From Alphaproteobacteria bacterium (GTDB lineage Bacteria; Pseudomonadota; Alphaproteobacteria; Paracaedibacterales; VGCI01): a DNA stretch of 64,000 nucleotides. Location: the NCBI GenBank assembly GCA_016870095.1, contig VGCI01000002.1, positions 124,001 to 188,000 of the forward strand. Reading direction: 5' to 3'. Positions within the stretch are counted from its first letter, which is position 1; every line of letters begins with the position of its first letter. Made by a program: the position numbers and the translations under genes. Under the pieces are notes generated by a model that made no database searches, was not told the origin of the DNA, and saw nothing but the letters and a program-made list of their open reading frames with translations. Below are positions 53,114 to 63,639 of this stretch, piece by piece.

Positions 53114-55744
53114 TTACTGACTCAAAATAAAGGTCTCGATAGCAACCACGGCAGCCGTGATGTCTGTATTGGTCCCCCCGGCTTGTGCAAGATCCGGACG
53201 CCCGCCACCGCCACTGCCTCCGATAGCTTTAGCCCCCGCACGCACAAGGTCTATAGCGCTGATGCGGCTGGTCAAATCAGGGGTCACACCAATAAGTAAG
53301 GATACCTTGGCTTCGCTAACGCTTGTTAAAACAACAACTCCACTGCCAATTTTTTGTTTTATATTATCCATGAGCGGTTTTAAATCATTGGCTGACACAT
53401 CTTTTACATGAAGCTCATAAAGATCAATATCGCCAATTTTTCTCCCTACCGCTTCTTGGTTCATTGACTTTCGTTGGAGTTCGGCGACTTGTCGCTCGAG
53501 AGATTTTTTTTCTGTTATTAAGGCATCAATACGCCCCGGAAGTTCCAGGGCCGTTGACTTGACCAATGCACTCACTTCAGCCAATGTCGACTCTGCAGTC
53601 GTCACATAGTCTAATGCTACGAGCCCAGTGAAAGCTTCGATGCGTCGAATACCGGCAGAAATGCCTGATTCGTTAATGATTTTAAAAAGACCAATGTCTC
53701 CTGTACGATTGACGTGCGTACCGCCACAAAGTTCTATTGAAAATGGCGCCTCATCCTCCGGCACCATTCCCATGCTCAACACCCGAACCTCATCTCCATA
53801 TCTTTCCCCAAATAATGCCATTGCTCCCTGGCTAATGGCTTTCTCGGCATCCATGAGGTGTGTTTGCACCTCATGGTTCGAAATAATATGATGATTGACT
53901 AACTTCTCGACGGTCAGAATTTCTTCACGGCTCATAGGACGTGTATGGGTGAAGTCGAACCGCAGACGGTCCGGAGCCACCAATGAACCTTTTTGGGTAA
54001 CATGTGTTCCTAAGAGTTGTCGCAAAGCCGCATGCAACAGATGGGTGGCTGAGTGATTGGCCCTTAAGAGAGCACGTCGATTTCCATCAACCGTCAGTTT
54101 AACAACATCCCCTTTGGTTAGAGTCCCTTTAATCACCTGACAAACATGAACATGTAAACTCGCCCCTTGCTTGAGGGTATTCAAAATATTGATTTCAGCG
54201 CCGGATACCGTTAATAGGTGTCCCTGATCTCCCATTTGACCGCCGGATTCTGCATAAAATGGAGTTTGGTTAGCAACCAACAAGACCTCTTGACCCGAAG
54301 TGGCTTGGTCCCGTCGTTGGCCATCTTTTAAAATAGCTTGAACAATACCTTCCGCTTCCAAAGTTTCGTAGCCTAAGAATTCTGTTGCGCCAAATTCTTC
54401 ATGTAAATCATACCATATTTGCTCATTCTTTGATTCTCCTGACCCGGCCCATGCGGCACGAGCTGCTGCCTTTTGCGCTGCCATCGCTGATTCGAATGTT
54501 AGCATGTCAACGGTGCGCTCGGAGCCTTTTAGAACATCTTGTGTCAAATCCAAGGGGAAACCAAAGGTATCATAGAGTTTAAAAGCAACTTCGCCGGGCA
54601 AGGGATCGCTAGGAGCCAAAGAAGCTGTAGCTTCATTTAGTAAGCGTAAACCCCGCTCCAATGTTTGACGAAACTTTTCTTCTTCTAACCGGAGATTCTC
54701 AACAATTAAGGATTCCCCACGGATCAATTCGGGATAGGCGGCCCCCATCAAATTAATTAATGTGGGCACTAAGCGCCACATTAAAGGATCTTTAGCCCCT
54801 AAAAGATGAGCATGACGCATGGCGCGACGCATGATTCGGCGCAAGACATACCCCCGCCCCTCATTACTAGGCAGAACTCCTTCCGCCAACAAGAAAGAAC
54901 TTGCCCGCAAATGATCGGCAATGACGTTGTGAGATTGTCGATGGGCCACATCCTTTACGCCTGTTAAGTCCATAGAAGCCTGAATGAGGGTTTGAAAAAG
55001 ATCAATATCATAATTATTGTGCACACCTTGTAAAGCCGCAGCTATACGCTCTAGCCCCATACCTGTATCTACGGAAGGTTTTGGAAGGTTGACACGACGA
55101 CCATCGGCCAATTGTTCATATTGCATAAAAACCAGGTTCCAAATTTCGGTAAATCTGTCACCATCTTGATCAGCACTGCCCGGAGGACCGCCAAAAATCT
55201 TATCCCCATGATCATAGAAAATTTCCGTACAAGGACCACACGGCCCTGTATCTCCCGCTGACCAAAAATTATCAGAAGTTGCGATGCGAATAATCCGATC
55301 ATCAGAAAAACCGGCAATTTTCTTCCATAATTTTGCGGCTTCCTCATCTTCAGCATAAACCGTAACCAAGAGACGCTCTTTGGGTAAATTAAAGTGATTC
55401 GAAACCAAATCCCAGGCAAAAGAAATTGCCTCTTCCTTAAAATAATCCCCAAAAGAGAAATTGCCCAGCATTTCAAAAAATGTATGGTGTCGTGCTGTAT
55501 ACCCTACATTTTCAAGGTCATTATGCTTACCACCTGCCCGCATACACTTTTGAACAGTAGTGGCCCGACTATATGCTCGTTTCTCTGCACCGGTGAAGAC
55601 ATCCTTGAATTGAACCATCCCCGCCGTTGTAAATAAGAGTGTCGGATCATTACGCGGAATAAGCGGGGACGATAACACATGCTCATGGCCTTGCGTCTTA
55701 AAGAATTGCGTAAATGTGGATCGGATATCTGTAAGGCTTCGCAC
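53114..55744 (-). CDS. alaS: Alanyl-tRNA synthetase
   Basis: The 876-residue enzyme is complete. The class II catalytic domain starts [38 protein letters not shown]. The editing domain has [16 protein letters not shown] and [13 protein letters not shown] (zinc-binding His/Cys set). The C-terminal DHHA1 part ends with [16 protein letters not shown]. It charges tRNA-Ala and removes mis-attached Ser/Gly. It lies 7 bp after recA, a common alphaproteobacterial pairing. Confidence 0.97.
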   Translation of the reverse strand: MRSLTDIRSTFTQFFKTQGHEHVLSSPLIPRNDPTLLFTTAGMVQFKDVFTGAEKRAYSRATTVQKCMRAGGKHNDLENVGYTARHHTFFEMLGNFSFGDYFKEEAISFAWDLVSNHFNLPKERLLVTVYAEDEEAAKLWKKIAGFSDDRIIRIATSDNFWSAGDTGPCGPCTEIFYDHGDKIFGGPPGSADQDGDRFTEIWNLVFMQYEQLADGRRVNLPKPSVDTGMGLERIAAALQGVHNNYDIDLFQTLIQASMDLTGVKDVAHRQSHNVIADHLRASSFLLAEGVLPSNEGRGYVLRRIMRRAMRHAHLLGAKDPLMWRLVPTLINLMGAAYPELIRGESLIVENLRLEEEKFRQTLERGLRLLNEATASLAPSDPLPGEVAFKLYDTFGFPLDLTQDVLKGSERTVDMLTFESAMAAQKAAARAAWAGSGESKNEQIWYDLHEEFGATEFLGYETLEAEGIVQAILKDGQRRDQATSGQEVLLVANQTPFYAESGGQMGDQGHLLTVSGAEINILNTLKQGASLHVHVCQVIKGTLTKGDVVKLTVDGNRRALLRANHSATHLLHAALRQLLGTHVTQKGSLVAPDRLRFDFTHTRPMSREEILTVEKLVNHHIISNHEVQTHLMDAEKAISQGAMALFGERYGDEVRVLSMGMVPEDEAPFSIELCGGTHVNRTGDIGLFKIINESGISAGIRRIEAFTGLVALDYVTTAESTLAEVSALVKSTALELPGRIDALITEKKSLERQVAELQRKSMNQEAVGRKIGDIDLYELHVKDVSANDLKPLMDNIKQKIGSGVVVLTSVSEAKVSLLIGVTPDLTSRISAIDLVRAGAKAIGGSGGGGRPDLAQAGGTNTDITAAVVAIETFILSQ

Positions 55745-55751
55745 AATCTAC

Positions 55752-56807
55752 CTACGCCGCATCTTCCATCATAGCTTCCGGTCCTGCAATCATTGCTTCA
55801 GCAACAACGCCCGTATTATCCCGAACAGCTTTTTCAATTTCTGCAAACATCTCCGGATTCTCTTTCAAAAATGCACGTGTGGCCTCTCGACCTTGACCGA
55901 TACGTTGACTTCCGTAAGAATACCAAGAGCCTGACTTGTCAATAACACCGGCTTGAACGCCAAGGTCTATGAGCTCACCTGTCTTTGAAATGCCCTCTCC
56001 ATACATAATGTCAAAATCAACAACCTTAAAAGGAGGCGCCATCTTATTTTTTACAACCTTAACGCGCGTTTGATTGCCCGTAACCAGGTCCTTATCTTTA
56101 ATCGCCCCAACTCGACGAATATCGAGACGAACGGAAGCATAGAACTTTAAGGCATTTCCACCTGTTGTTGTTTCCGGATTGCCGAAAACAATACCAATTT
56201 TTTGACGAATCTGGTTAATGAATATGACCATACAGCCTGTCTTAGAGATTGATCCTGCCAATTTACGCAAGGCCTGACTCATGAGACGCGCTTGCAACCC
56301 CATGTGGGAATCTCCCATATCTCCTTCAAGTTCAGCTTTCGGAACAAGCGCCGCCACACTGTCTATAACCAAAACGTCGATTGCGCCACTGCGCACCAAC
56401 GTATCCGCGATTTCCAAGGCTTGCTCACCAGTATCAGGTTGAGAGATTAAGAGTTCATCTAAATTAACACCTAATTTCTTTGCATACCCAGGGTCAAGAG
56501 CATGCTCTGCATCAATAAATGCGCAAGTCCCACCAATTTTTTGTGCTTCGGCAACAACATGGAGAGTTAAGGTTGTTTTTCCTGAAGATTCAGGGCCATA
56601 AACCTCAATAATCCGACCTTTTGGTAACCCGCCAATGCCCAAAGCAATATCAAGACCTAATGAACCTGAAGAAATGACTTCAACATCGACAGCACTGTCT
56701 CGTTGACCCAATCGCATAACCGATCCTTTACCAAAAGCGCGCTCAATTTGTGACAGAGCTGCATCTAAAGCTTTGGTTTTATCACCGCGAGATAAATCAT
56801 TAGACAT
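55752..56807 (-). CDS. recA: Recombinase RecA
   Basis: The 351-residue protein has Walker [10 protein letters not shown] (71-79), Walker [10 protein letters not shown] and the L2-loop region [21 protein letters not shown]. It catalyses strand exchange and co-protease activity in the SOS response. I found no GTTC-N7-GTTC box (the alphaproteobacterial LexA site) in the 162 bp upstream, so SOS control of this copy is not evident. alaS follows after 7 bp. Confidence 0.97.
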   Translation of the reverse strand: MSNDLSRGDKTKALDAALSQIERAFGKGSVMRLGQRDSAVDVEVISSGSLGLDIALGIGGLPKGRIIEVYGPESSGKTTLTLHVVAEAQKIGGTCAFIDAEHALDPGYAKKLGVNLDELLISQPDTGEQALEIADTLVRSGAIDVLVIDSVAALVPKAELEGDMGDSHMGLQARLMSQALRKLAGSISKTGCMVIFINQIRQKIGIVFGNPETTTGGNALKFYASVRLDIRRVGAIKDKDLVTGNQTRVKVVKNKMAPPFKVVDFDIMYGEGISKTGELIDLGVQAGVIDKSGSWYSYGSQRIGQGREATRAFLKENPEMFAEIEKAVRDNTGVVAEAMIAGPEAMMEDAA

Positions 56808-56969
56808 TGGACATTCTCCCTTTAAATATTAAATTGTTTTTTTGTATTTTCTCTTCAAATTACACAGCCATACCTAACAAAATCAGCAGCGAAAGCTAAG
56901 CAGTACTTTGATATGAATTATACGCTAAAAGCGCCCCTTAAAGCCATCTGTGTATTTTAAACTGAAGAG

Positions 56970-59327
56970 CTATAGTTCCTGACTTAGTGTTAGCACTTCT
57001 TTAACTTTAGATGCTAGGTCTTTTAGTGTAAATGGTTTCGGCAAAAAATGAATTTTTGCATTATGATCTAAATTTTTTCGGAATGTATCCTCCGTATAGC
57101 CAGAAATAAAAATTGTTTTCGTATCTGGATAAAGATCTCGAATCCTTTTACTTAACGTTGGCCCATCCATTTTGGGCATCACAACATCCGTAACCAACAA
57201 ATCAAAGCATTCGCCCTGGCTTAAAATCTCAAGAGCAGACTCCCCGCTATCCGCTTCAATCACCCGGTATCCTTTTTCACGTAAAGCCCGGGCACTAAAC
57301 ATACGGACAGCATCTTCATCTTCCACAAGCAATATTGTTCCGGCTCCCGTCAAATCTCCTGAAGGAGATTCAACATGAGGAATATGAACCTCTTCTTCAC
57401 CACCCGCATGTCGGGGCAATAAAATTTTGAAGCTCGTACCTTCATTTACAACACTGTCGACTAAGACAAATCCACCCGTTTGTTTCACGATACCATAAAC
57501 CGTGGACAAACCAAGACCCGTCCCTTCACCGACTTCTTTCGTAGAAAAGAAAGGTTCAAAGATATGCTCTAAGTGTTCTGGAGGGATACCGTGACCAGTA
57601 TCTATCACCTCTATCATCACATAATCACCTTTTGCTACCAAGTCATGCCCCATGCGCTGTTGCTTCAAACATTGAAAATTACTGGTCCGAATAGTAAGAG
57701 CTCCCCCCCGGGTAATAGCATCGCGGGCGTTAACCACCAGATTAATAATGACTTGTTCCAGTTGGCTGACGTCGACCTTTACGGGCCACAAATCACGACC
57801 ATGAATCATTTTCAGTTCTATTCCTGCCCCAATTAATCGTCGCAAGAGCGTTGAAAGATCTGCTAGGTTATCTGTAATATGAACAACCTTAGGTTGTAAA
57901 GTCTGTTGTCGTGAGAATGCGAGCAATTGACGCACCAAGTTGGCCGCTCGATTCGCATTTTGTTTAATTTGCATCACATCGGTATAAGCAGGATCATTAG
58001 GCAAATATCGTTGAAGCAAGAGGTCACAATAGCCAATCATCGCTGTTAATAAATTATTGAAGTCGTGGGCAATTCCGCCAGCCAGTTGCCCCACAGCTTG
58101 CATTTTTTGCGACTGAATAAATTGCCGTTCTAACCGTTTTTGTTCCGAGATATCCAGGAATTGGAGCATCAAAACAGAGGCTTCATCTTCTTGAGGCAAA
58201 TGTGAGACATAAGTTGTAGTGTGAATTTTCCCCTCATCAAACCTTATTTCGAAAGGAGATGGAGGCGTTGTGCGCTCAAATGCCCGGCGCAGTTTAGTTG
58301 TTGTTTCTGATCGAACAGCAGGATGAATCATTTCAAAGAAGTCTTGACGTGGCTTAACCTCCCCAACCATCAGTGTAAAGGCAGGGTTATAATCGATAAT
58401 TTGCCCCTCCCCCCCAATAATAACAGCTGGAATAGGTGCTTCGGAAAAAGCCTGTTTAAAAACGCCAGCTCCGGCACCCGTCGTCAGAAGACTGTCTGGC
58501 CGACAAAAAAGCAGGGGCTGAGACTTTAGAGATGTTAACGCCAACATTTTAAAGGGAACGGAATGGGGACTTCGCACAGAAATTAGAGATTTTCCTTGGG
58601 CCCACTCATCCCCTAAAAAGGTCTCAAGCGCAGTTCCTAGCAACCCCTCACGAGGCAAGCCGATCCAACGACAAAAAGTATTATTCGTCCCCATAATGAG
58701 TCCATTTGCGTCTGTATAAACGATAGCGATTGGTGCTTTATCAACAAAAGACTCAAGGGCCCCATAGTTATGCTTAAGCTGATTATGGCTCGAAAAATGA
58801 GGTGTGATATCTCGCAATGCTGCCATGAGGCCTTTGCGTCCAAAGTATCCCCCTATTTCTAAGGGAGCCGTTGCCATTAACCACCACTTTTGATCCTGCC
58901 CCAAACCATTTCCACCCCCACTTACCAAAATCTCACCCCGCAAACGATCTTCTATCATCGTTTTCAACTGCGCCGCTTCTGGCGTTGGGGCGATGCGCGT
59001 TAATATTTTTCGCAAAAACTCCTCTTGATTGGGATAGGTATTGGGATGCGTCGTCCAAATTGATTTACCAGAGTCATCGAAAATGGCTGCTTCAATGGCC
59101 GGTGTCAGCGTTGAAATGCCCGCATGAATGAGTTTTAACTTTTGTTTATAAATATTTTGTTGTCGGTTACCATATACCCAGTATGCCATTGTCGCCACAG
59201 ATACGATGCCAATCATAACAAGGCTAAACCACTCGAGCTTGCTTGTCGCATGGGCACTTAAATAGCTAAATGCACCACACCATATGAGCGTCCCCAATAT
59301 AACAAAAAGAGATCCTATTTGTGGCAA
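56970..59327 (-). CDS. cckA: Hybrid histidine kinase CckA
   Basis: The start is TTG 59327, with GGAG six bases upstream and a 13-bp overlap with terC. The 785-residue protein has two N-terminal membrane spans (about 5-27, 33-52) and PAS-like domains (about 190-260 and 290-400). The HisKA phosphoacceptor is His421 in GGIAHDFNNLL, and the HATPase has VVNARDAI and GTGLGLSTVYGIV. The C-terminal receiver has phosphoacceptor Asp714 (LLVTDVVMP). The layout and HisKA block match CckA, which feeds phosphate to CtrA and CpdR through ChpT in alphaproteobacteria. None of those partners is in the window. Confidence 0.92.
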   Translation of the reverse strand: MPQIGSLFVILGTLIWCGAFSYLSAHATSKLEWFSLVMIGIVSVATMAYWVYGNRQQNIYKQKLKLIHAGISTLTPAIEAAIFDDSGKSIWTTHPNTYPNQEEFLRKILTRIAPTPEAAQLKTMIEDRLRGEILVSGGGNGLGQDQKWWLMATAPLEIGGYFGRKGLMAALRDITPHFSSHNQLKHNYGALESFVDKAPIAIVYTDANGLIMGTNNTFCRWIGLPREGLLGTALETFLGDEWAQGKSLISVRSPHSVPFKMLALTSLKSQPLLFCRPDSLLTTGAGAGVFKQAFSEAPIPAVIIGGEGQIIDYNPAFTLMVGEVKPRQDFFEMIHPAVRSETTTKLRRAFERTTPPSPFEIRFDEGKIHTTTYVSHLPQEDEASVLMLQFLDISEQKRLERQFIQSQKMQAVGQLAGGIAHDFNNLLTAMIGYCDLLLQRYLPNDPAYTDVMQIKQNANRAANLVRQLLAFSRQQTLQPKVVHITDNLADLSTLLRRLIGAGIELKMIHGRDLWPVKVDVSQLEQVIINLVVNARDAITRGGALTIRTSNFQCLKQQRMGHDLVAKGDYVMIEVIDTGHGIPPEHLEHIFEPFFSTKEVGEGTGLGLSTVYGIVKQTGGFVLVDSVVNEGTSFKILLPRHAGGEEEVHIPHVESPSGDLTGAGTILLVEDEDAVRMFSARALREKGYRVIEADSGESALEILSQGECFDLLVTDVVMPKMDGPTLSKRIRDLYPDTKTIFISGYTEDTFRKNLDHNAKIHFLPKPFTLKDLASKVKEVLTLSQEL

Positions 59328-60244
59328 TTTCGACTCCGATACCCTGAGAGAGCAATACTACCTCCCAAAATCAACAATATGATAAGTAGAGAAGCTTCCG
59401 TTGGAATTTTATATATATCCATCATCAGCATTTTTATTCCAACAAAACAAAGGATAAGTGCAACACCTGACTTTAAATAATAAAATCTTTCTACAGCATC
59501 CGCCAATAGAAAATAAAGAGAGCGCAACCCAAGAATTGCAAAAACATTCGATGTGTACACAATAAAGGGATCTAGGGTAATCGCAAATATGGCAGGGACC
59601 GAATCAATCGCGAAGAGAAGGTCGGAACCTTCAATAAGCGCTAATGCTACAAACAAAGGCGTGGCCTGCCATCGCTTAGGGTGATCCTTTGATCGAACCC
59701 ATAGCTGTTGACCCTCTATTTTTGGGGTTAAGGAAATATAACGCTGTAAAAAAATAATAATAGGGTGAGTTTCAACCTCGAAGCGCTTTTCAGTTAACCA
59801 AAATATTTTGAGACCTGAGTATAATAAAAAGGCGCCTAAGGGATAAAGAATTTGATGGAAATAGGATATGAGCGTAATCCCAAAATATATCATAAGCCCC
59901 CGCAAAATAAGGGCCCCAAAAATACCCCAAAATAAAACACGATGCTGATATTTCAAAGGAATAGAAAGAGTTCGAAAAACAACAGAGAAGATGAAAATGT
60001 TGTCGATACTTAAGGATTTTTCAACAAGATAACCACTGAAAAATTCTAATCCTTTGTCGTGTCCCATAACAAAGGAAAGGCCTATTCCAAAAGCCAAGGA
60101 AAGAGCAATCCATATAAACGACCATTTCAAAGCTTCCCGGGGGGCGACAACATGAGCATCTTTATGAAATACTTTTAAATCAATCCAGAGCATTGCCAAT
60201 ACCAACACATTAAAAATAATCCAAAAAAGAGATGTATTTCCCAT
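59315..60244 (-). CDS. TerC-family integral membrane protein
   Basis: ATG 60244 gives 309 residues with seven to nine hydrophobic segments. It shows the TerC/Alx features FFSGYLVEKSLSIDNIFIFSV, YQHRVLFWGIFGALILRG and EGSDLLFAIDSVPAIFAI, which include the conserved acidic membrane residues. Members are tied to tellurite resistance and Mn2+ export; Alx is pH-controlled. No tellurite operon is present, so metal homeostasis is more likely. It overlaps cckA and is divergent from arfB. Confidence 0.9.
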   Translation of the reverse strand: MGNTSLFWIIFNVLVLAMLWIDLKVFHKDAHVVAPREALKWSFIWIALSLAFGIGLSFVMGHDKGLEFFSGYLVEKSLSIDNIFIFSVVFRTLSIPLKYQHRVLFWGIFGALILRGLMIYFGITLISYFHQILYPLGAFLLYSGLKIFWLTEKRFEVETHPIIIFLQRYISLTPKIEGQQLWVRSKDHPKRWQATPLFVALALIEGSDLLFAIDSVPAIFAITLDPFIVYTSNVFAILGLRSLYFLLADAVERFYYLKSGVALILCFVGIKMLMMDIYKIPTEASLLIILLILGGSIALSGYRSRNCHK

Positions 60245-60331
60245 GCTAACCACTTTCAAAGGGTTGGAATAATTCTGTTAATGAATTTATCATAGACTTG
60301 AATTCGAAGAAGAACCAGAGGCATAAAATAG

Positions 60332-60763
60332 ATGCAAATCACACCATCACTTTTTATTGATGAAAAAGAAATCAGCGAATCGTTTATCCGAGCCAGTGGA
60401 CCCGGCGGACAAAACGTCAATAAAGTTTCGACTGCTGTGCAAATTCGCTTTGATATCCTTCACTCTCCTTCATTGCCCGAAAATGTTCGCGCCCGTCTTT
60501 TAGTCATGGTGCGCAGCCGTCTTACAAAGGAAGGTGTGCTGATTATTACCGCGAGGCGCTACCGCACCCAGGACCAAAATCGCCAAGATGCCCGAAATCG
60601 CTTAGCCGAATTGATCTACCGCGCCACCATTCCTCTCGTAAAGCGCATTCCCAGCAAACCAACGCGAACATCTAAAGAAACACGCCTTGCCGCCAAAGCC
60701 CGTCGTAGCCAGGTAAAACAGGGACGACAAAATATTAGGAAAGATAAAGAAGAACTCTCTTAA
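60332..60763 (+). CDS. arfB: Alternative ribosome-rescue factor ArfB (YaeJ/ICT1 type)
   Basis: This 143-residue protein has the release-factor GGQ motif (25-27 in ASGPGGQNVNKVSTAVQI) without the codon-recognition domains. A long basic C-terminal tail (about residues 110-143, TRTSKETRLAAKARRSQVKQ) enters the mRNA channel of stalled ribosomes. It hydrolyses peptidyl-tRNA on non-stop ribosomes. It is monocistronic. Confidence 0.93.
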   Translation: MQITPSLFIDEKEISESFIRASGPGGQNVNKVSTAVQIRFDILHSPSLPENVRARLLVMVRSRLTKEGVLIITARRYRTQDQNRQDARNRLAELIYRATIPLVKRIPSKPTRTSKETRLAAKARRSQVKQGRQNIRKDKEELS

Positions 60764-60929
60764 ATTCAAATATATCTAAATAAATTTTTTTCAAATTATT
60801 AAAACTAAAAATTGCTGACATGCTTGCTTTTTTTAATAAATTTGCGTATTATTACCTTGCTTATAAATATTTTATACCCTGAAATTTGAATTGCAGATTT
60901 TCAACCCCCGTAAATTAAAGGAATTACCG

Positions 60930-61901
60930 ATGAAACAATTCTTATATAAACTTTTCTCTATGTTTTTGGTCATGGGGTCTGTTTTTGGAACTGAACAAAG
61001 GGAAGAAAAACTTTTAAATCAAAAAGGTGCCATTTACTCAATTGCGAATGCCTATGAAAATCATGGGCCTGATCATAAACCCGCTCTTTTTGTTGATATC
61101 GATATAACATCTAATACAGGAACACCCAGTCAAGCGCGCAATGTACCAGCCCTATTTGCCGAAAAAGGGTGGGAAAATAATGACCAACTCGCACGAGCTT
61201 ATAGATTTGGCACTCCTTATCTTATATGTAATGGCGAGAAAGTCGAATACCCAAGGATATATACGAAGGAAGAACCTGTTAAATATCAACTCATAGAAAA
61301 GCAAGAGGAGAAGAAATTTAAGGGAAACACCAGAGTTAGTAATACGGATCTTTTTCCTGGTGATAAAGTCTCTGTCTGCAACGTAGAAATTTTTGAGCGG
61401 CCAGACGGTACAGTCTTAAATAAATCCTCTCTTTTATATGAGGGCGTAGTTATGTTCTATTTTGATAGGAAACCTATTACAGCTGAAGAATTAGTGAGCA
61501 AACCTCTAAACACGCCGGCAGAAGTTGCTATATTTTTAGTTGAAAATGAGCAGAGTAAAGTATTTAAAGAAATTCTTTATCCTGTCACTGTGGCAGAAAT
61601 TACAGCACCGACCTTTTTATTCGACTTTTGTCGTGAACATGGAAAGGAACATCAAGCTCGCAAACTAGGCAAGATTCAAATGCGGCACGCTTATTCAATC
61701 TATGAAGCCACCCCGACAACACGTGTCATTTGTGCAGCAATTCCTCCCCGACAAACTATTTATTCTGGGCCACACGAAATACTTTTAAAAGAAAGGCAAG
61801 ATCTACGCGAGGGTCTCGGTATTGGTAAGAAAAATCGGCCAAACTGCTCGACTTACAATGCAGACACTGGCCTTCCTGCCAATTATCGTATTATTGGATA
61901 G
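60930..61901 (+). CDS. Secreted hypothetical protein
   Basis: ATG 60930 follows AAAGGA. The 323-residue product has a short signal peptide (MKQFLYKLFSMFLVMGSVFG). The mature protein has no motif I recognise; it contains five cysteines, an ALFVDIDITSNTGTPSQARN segment near residue 50, a FDFCREHGKEHQARKLG segment and a polar C-terminus. It is probably periplasmic or exported. It has its own AT-rich promoter region, and a GC-rich hairpin follows. Confidence 0.6.
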   Translation: MKQFLYKLFSMFLVMGSVFGTEQREEKLLNQKGAIYSIANAYENHGPDHKPALFVDIDITSNTGTPSQARNVPALFAEKGWENNDQLARAYRFGTPYLICNGEKVEYPRIYTKEEPVKYQLIEKQEEKKFKGNTRVSNTDLFPGDKVSVCNVEIFERPDGTVLNKSSLLYEGVVMFYFDRKPITAEELVSKPLNTPAEVAIFLVENEQSKVFKEILYPVTVAEITAPTFLFDFCREHGKEHQARKLGKIQMRHAYSIYEATPTTRVICAAIPPRQTIYSGPHEILLKERQDLREGLGIGKKNRPNCSTYNADTGLPANYRIIG

Positions 61902-61921
61902 ACGTTCTCATAAATTATATC

Positions 61922-61943
61922 CCGGTCGGCATGCACCGGCCGG
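61922..61943 (+). terminator. GC-rich hairpin after the secreted protein gene
   Basis: CCGGTCGG (61922-61929) and CCGGCCGG (61936-61943) form an 8-bp stem with one G-T pair and a CATGCA loop, 21 bp past the stop codon. No T-tract follows, so it may act as a weak terminator or 3' end stabiliser. Confidence 0.45.
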
Positions 61944-61966
61944 AATAGACAACAGCTAAATAATTT

Positions 61967-62167
61967 CTAAAATATTGCATAAGCTAGGACTGCACCCACA
62001 ACAATGGTCCATGAGATGAGCCAAGTAAACCATTTCATTGCCGGCATCAAATTATCATTAGCAGAAGCTTGGATAATTTGATAAATCATTCCTTTTGTTG
62101 GGTCAGGCATATCACCAGGACGTCTAGCGGCTGCATTGCGAATTCTATTCCTACTTGTTTCAATCAT
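61967..62167 (-). CDS. 66-residue membrane peptide overlapping gltA
   Basis: The ATG at 62167 overlaps the gltA stop (ATGA), so it is likely translationally coupled. The product has a basic, hydrophilic N-terminal half ([19 protein letters not shown]) and one C-terminal membrane span ([21 protein letters not shown], about residues 46-66). No family is recognised. The overlap and clean membrane segment support it being real. Confidence 0.6.
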   Translation of the reverse strand: MIETSRNRIRNAAARRPGDMPDPTKGMIYQIIQASANDNLMPAMKWFTWLISWTIVVGAVLAYAIF

Positions 62168-63489
62168 TTACTTTTCTCCTCTAGACGTTTTTCCATAGGT
62201 ATATATTCCCGATACCCTTTCCCTATATACAGCTGACGGGGGCGCCCAATTTTTTGCATGGGATCCGCAATCATTTCTTTCCATTGGGATATCCAACCGA
62301 CTGTACGGGCAATTGCAAAGAGAACCGTAAACATGGAAGTGGGAATGCCCATTGCTTTAAAAATAATGCCTGAATAAAAATCAACATTGGGATAAAGTTT
62401 TTTCTCAATGAAATATTCATCTGCAAGTGCTATACGCTCCAACTCCATAGCTAGCTGGAGAGTCGGATTATTTTTTATACCAATCTCACCCATAATCTCA
62501 TGACACGTTTGACGCAGAACATGAGCGCGGGGATCATAACTCTTGTAAACACGATGTCCAAATCCCATTAACCGGAAGGGATCAGACTTATCTTTAGCCC
62601 GCTTGATAAATTCAGGAATTCGATCTACATGACCAATTTCTTCCAGCATTCGCAGAACCGCCTCATTGGCACCCCCGTGTGCGGGGCCCCACAAGGCTGC
62701 AATTCCCGCTGCAATGCAAGCAAAGGGATTGGCACCACTCGAACCAGCTAAGCGTACGGTTGACGTCGAAGCATTTTGTTCATGATCAGCATGGAGAATG
62801 AGAATGCGATCAATAGCCCGAGCCCAGAGAGGATTAATCTGATAAGGCTCCGAAGGGGTTGAAAACAACATATTGAGCATATTTTCAGAATAGCTTAAAT
62901 GATTTTGCGGGTACACAAAAGGCTGACCAATAGAATATTTATAAGCCATACCAGCGAGCGTAGGCATCTTCGCAATTAGACGTAAAGCGGCAATTTGACG
63001 TTGATTAGGATCTTGAATATCTAAACTGTCATGATAAAATGATGACAGCGCCCCCACAACACCCACCATAATCGCCATAGGATGCGCATCGCGACGAAAT
63101 CCGCGATAAAAAGCACTCACCTGTTCGTGTACGAGGGTATGCTTGTTAATAGATTGAACAAATTCAATTTTTTGGGTAGCTGTCGGAAGTTCACCATAAA
63201 GAAGCAAATACGAAACTTCCATAAAGTCACTTTTCTCAGCCAATTGTTTTATGGGATACCCCCGATAAAGCAATATTCCCTTGTCACCATCGATAAAAGT
63301 GATTTCTGAGCGGCAACTGGCTGTAGACACAAAGCCAGGATCGAAGGTAAAGAGGCCCGAGGTTGCAAAGAGATCCTGAAGATCGAGAACTCCAGGTCCA
63401 TCAGTTCCAACATAAACCGGAAGATCTACGGTTTTTCCTTGATAACTCAACTGAGCAAATGTTTGAGTTTTAGGTGCCACCATGATCAT
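62164..63489 (-). CDS. gltA: Citrate synthase
   Basis: It condenses oxaloacetate and acetyl-CoA into citrate at the start of the TCA cycle. ATG 63489 is chosen because AAGGGA precedes it. The 441-residue type II enzyme shows [22 protein letters not shown], the first catalytic histidine region [14 protein letters not shown], the second His in [13 protein letters not shown] and HGGANEAV. It overlaps the small membrane-peptide gene downstream. Confidence 0.96.
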   Translation of the reverse strand: MIMVAPKTQTFAQLSYQGKTVDLPVYVGTDGPGVLDLQDLFATSGLFTFDPGFVSTASCRSEITFIDGDKGILLYRGYPIKQLAEKSDFMEVSYLLLYGELPTATQKIEFVQSINKHTLVHEQVSAFYRGFRRDAHPMAIMVGVVGALSSFYHDSLDIQDPNQRQIAALRLIAKMPTLAGMAYKYSIGQPFVYPQNHLSYSENMLNMLFSTPSEPYQINPLWARAIDRILILHADHEQNASTSTVRLAGSSGANPFACIAAGIAALWGPAHGGANEAVLRMLEEIGHVDRIPEFIKRAKDKSDPFRLMGFGHRVYKSYDPRAHVLRQTCHEIMGEIGIKNNPTLQLAMELERIALADEYFIEKKLYPNVDFYSGIIFKAMGIPTSMFTVLFAIARTVGWISQWKEMIADPMQKIGRPRQLYIGKGYREYIPMEKRLEEKSK

Positions 63490-63639
63490 TCTTTCTTCCC
63501 TTAATTTTAAAAGTAGCGAGAAAAGCAAATTAGGGGCAATAACGAACGATTACCCACATTCCTACTTTCAACTTTACGCCTGAAAGGTAAAGGAATCAAT
63601 AACACGACCGGGAATAATTTTAATTTCTCCCAAATTACG

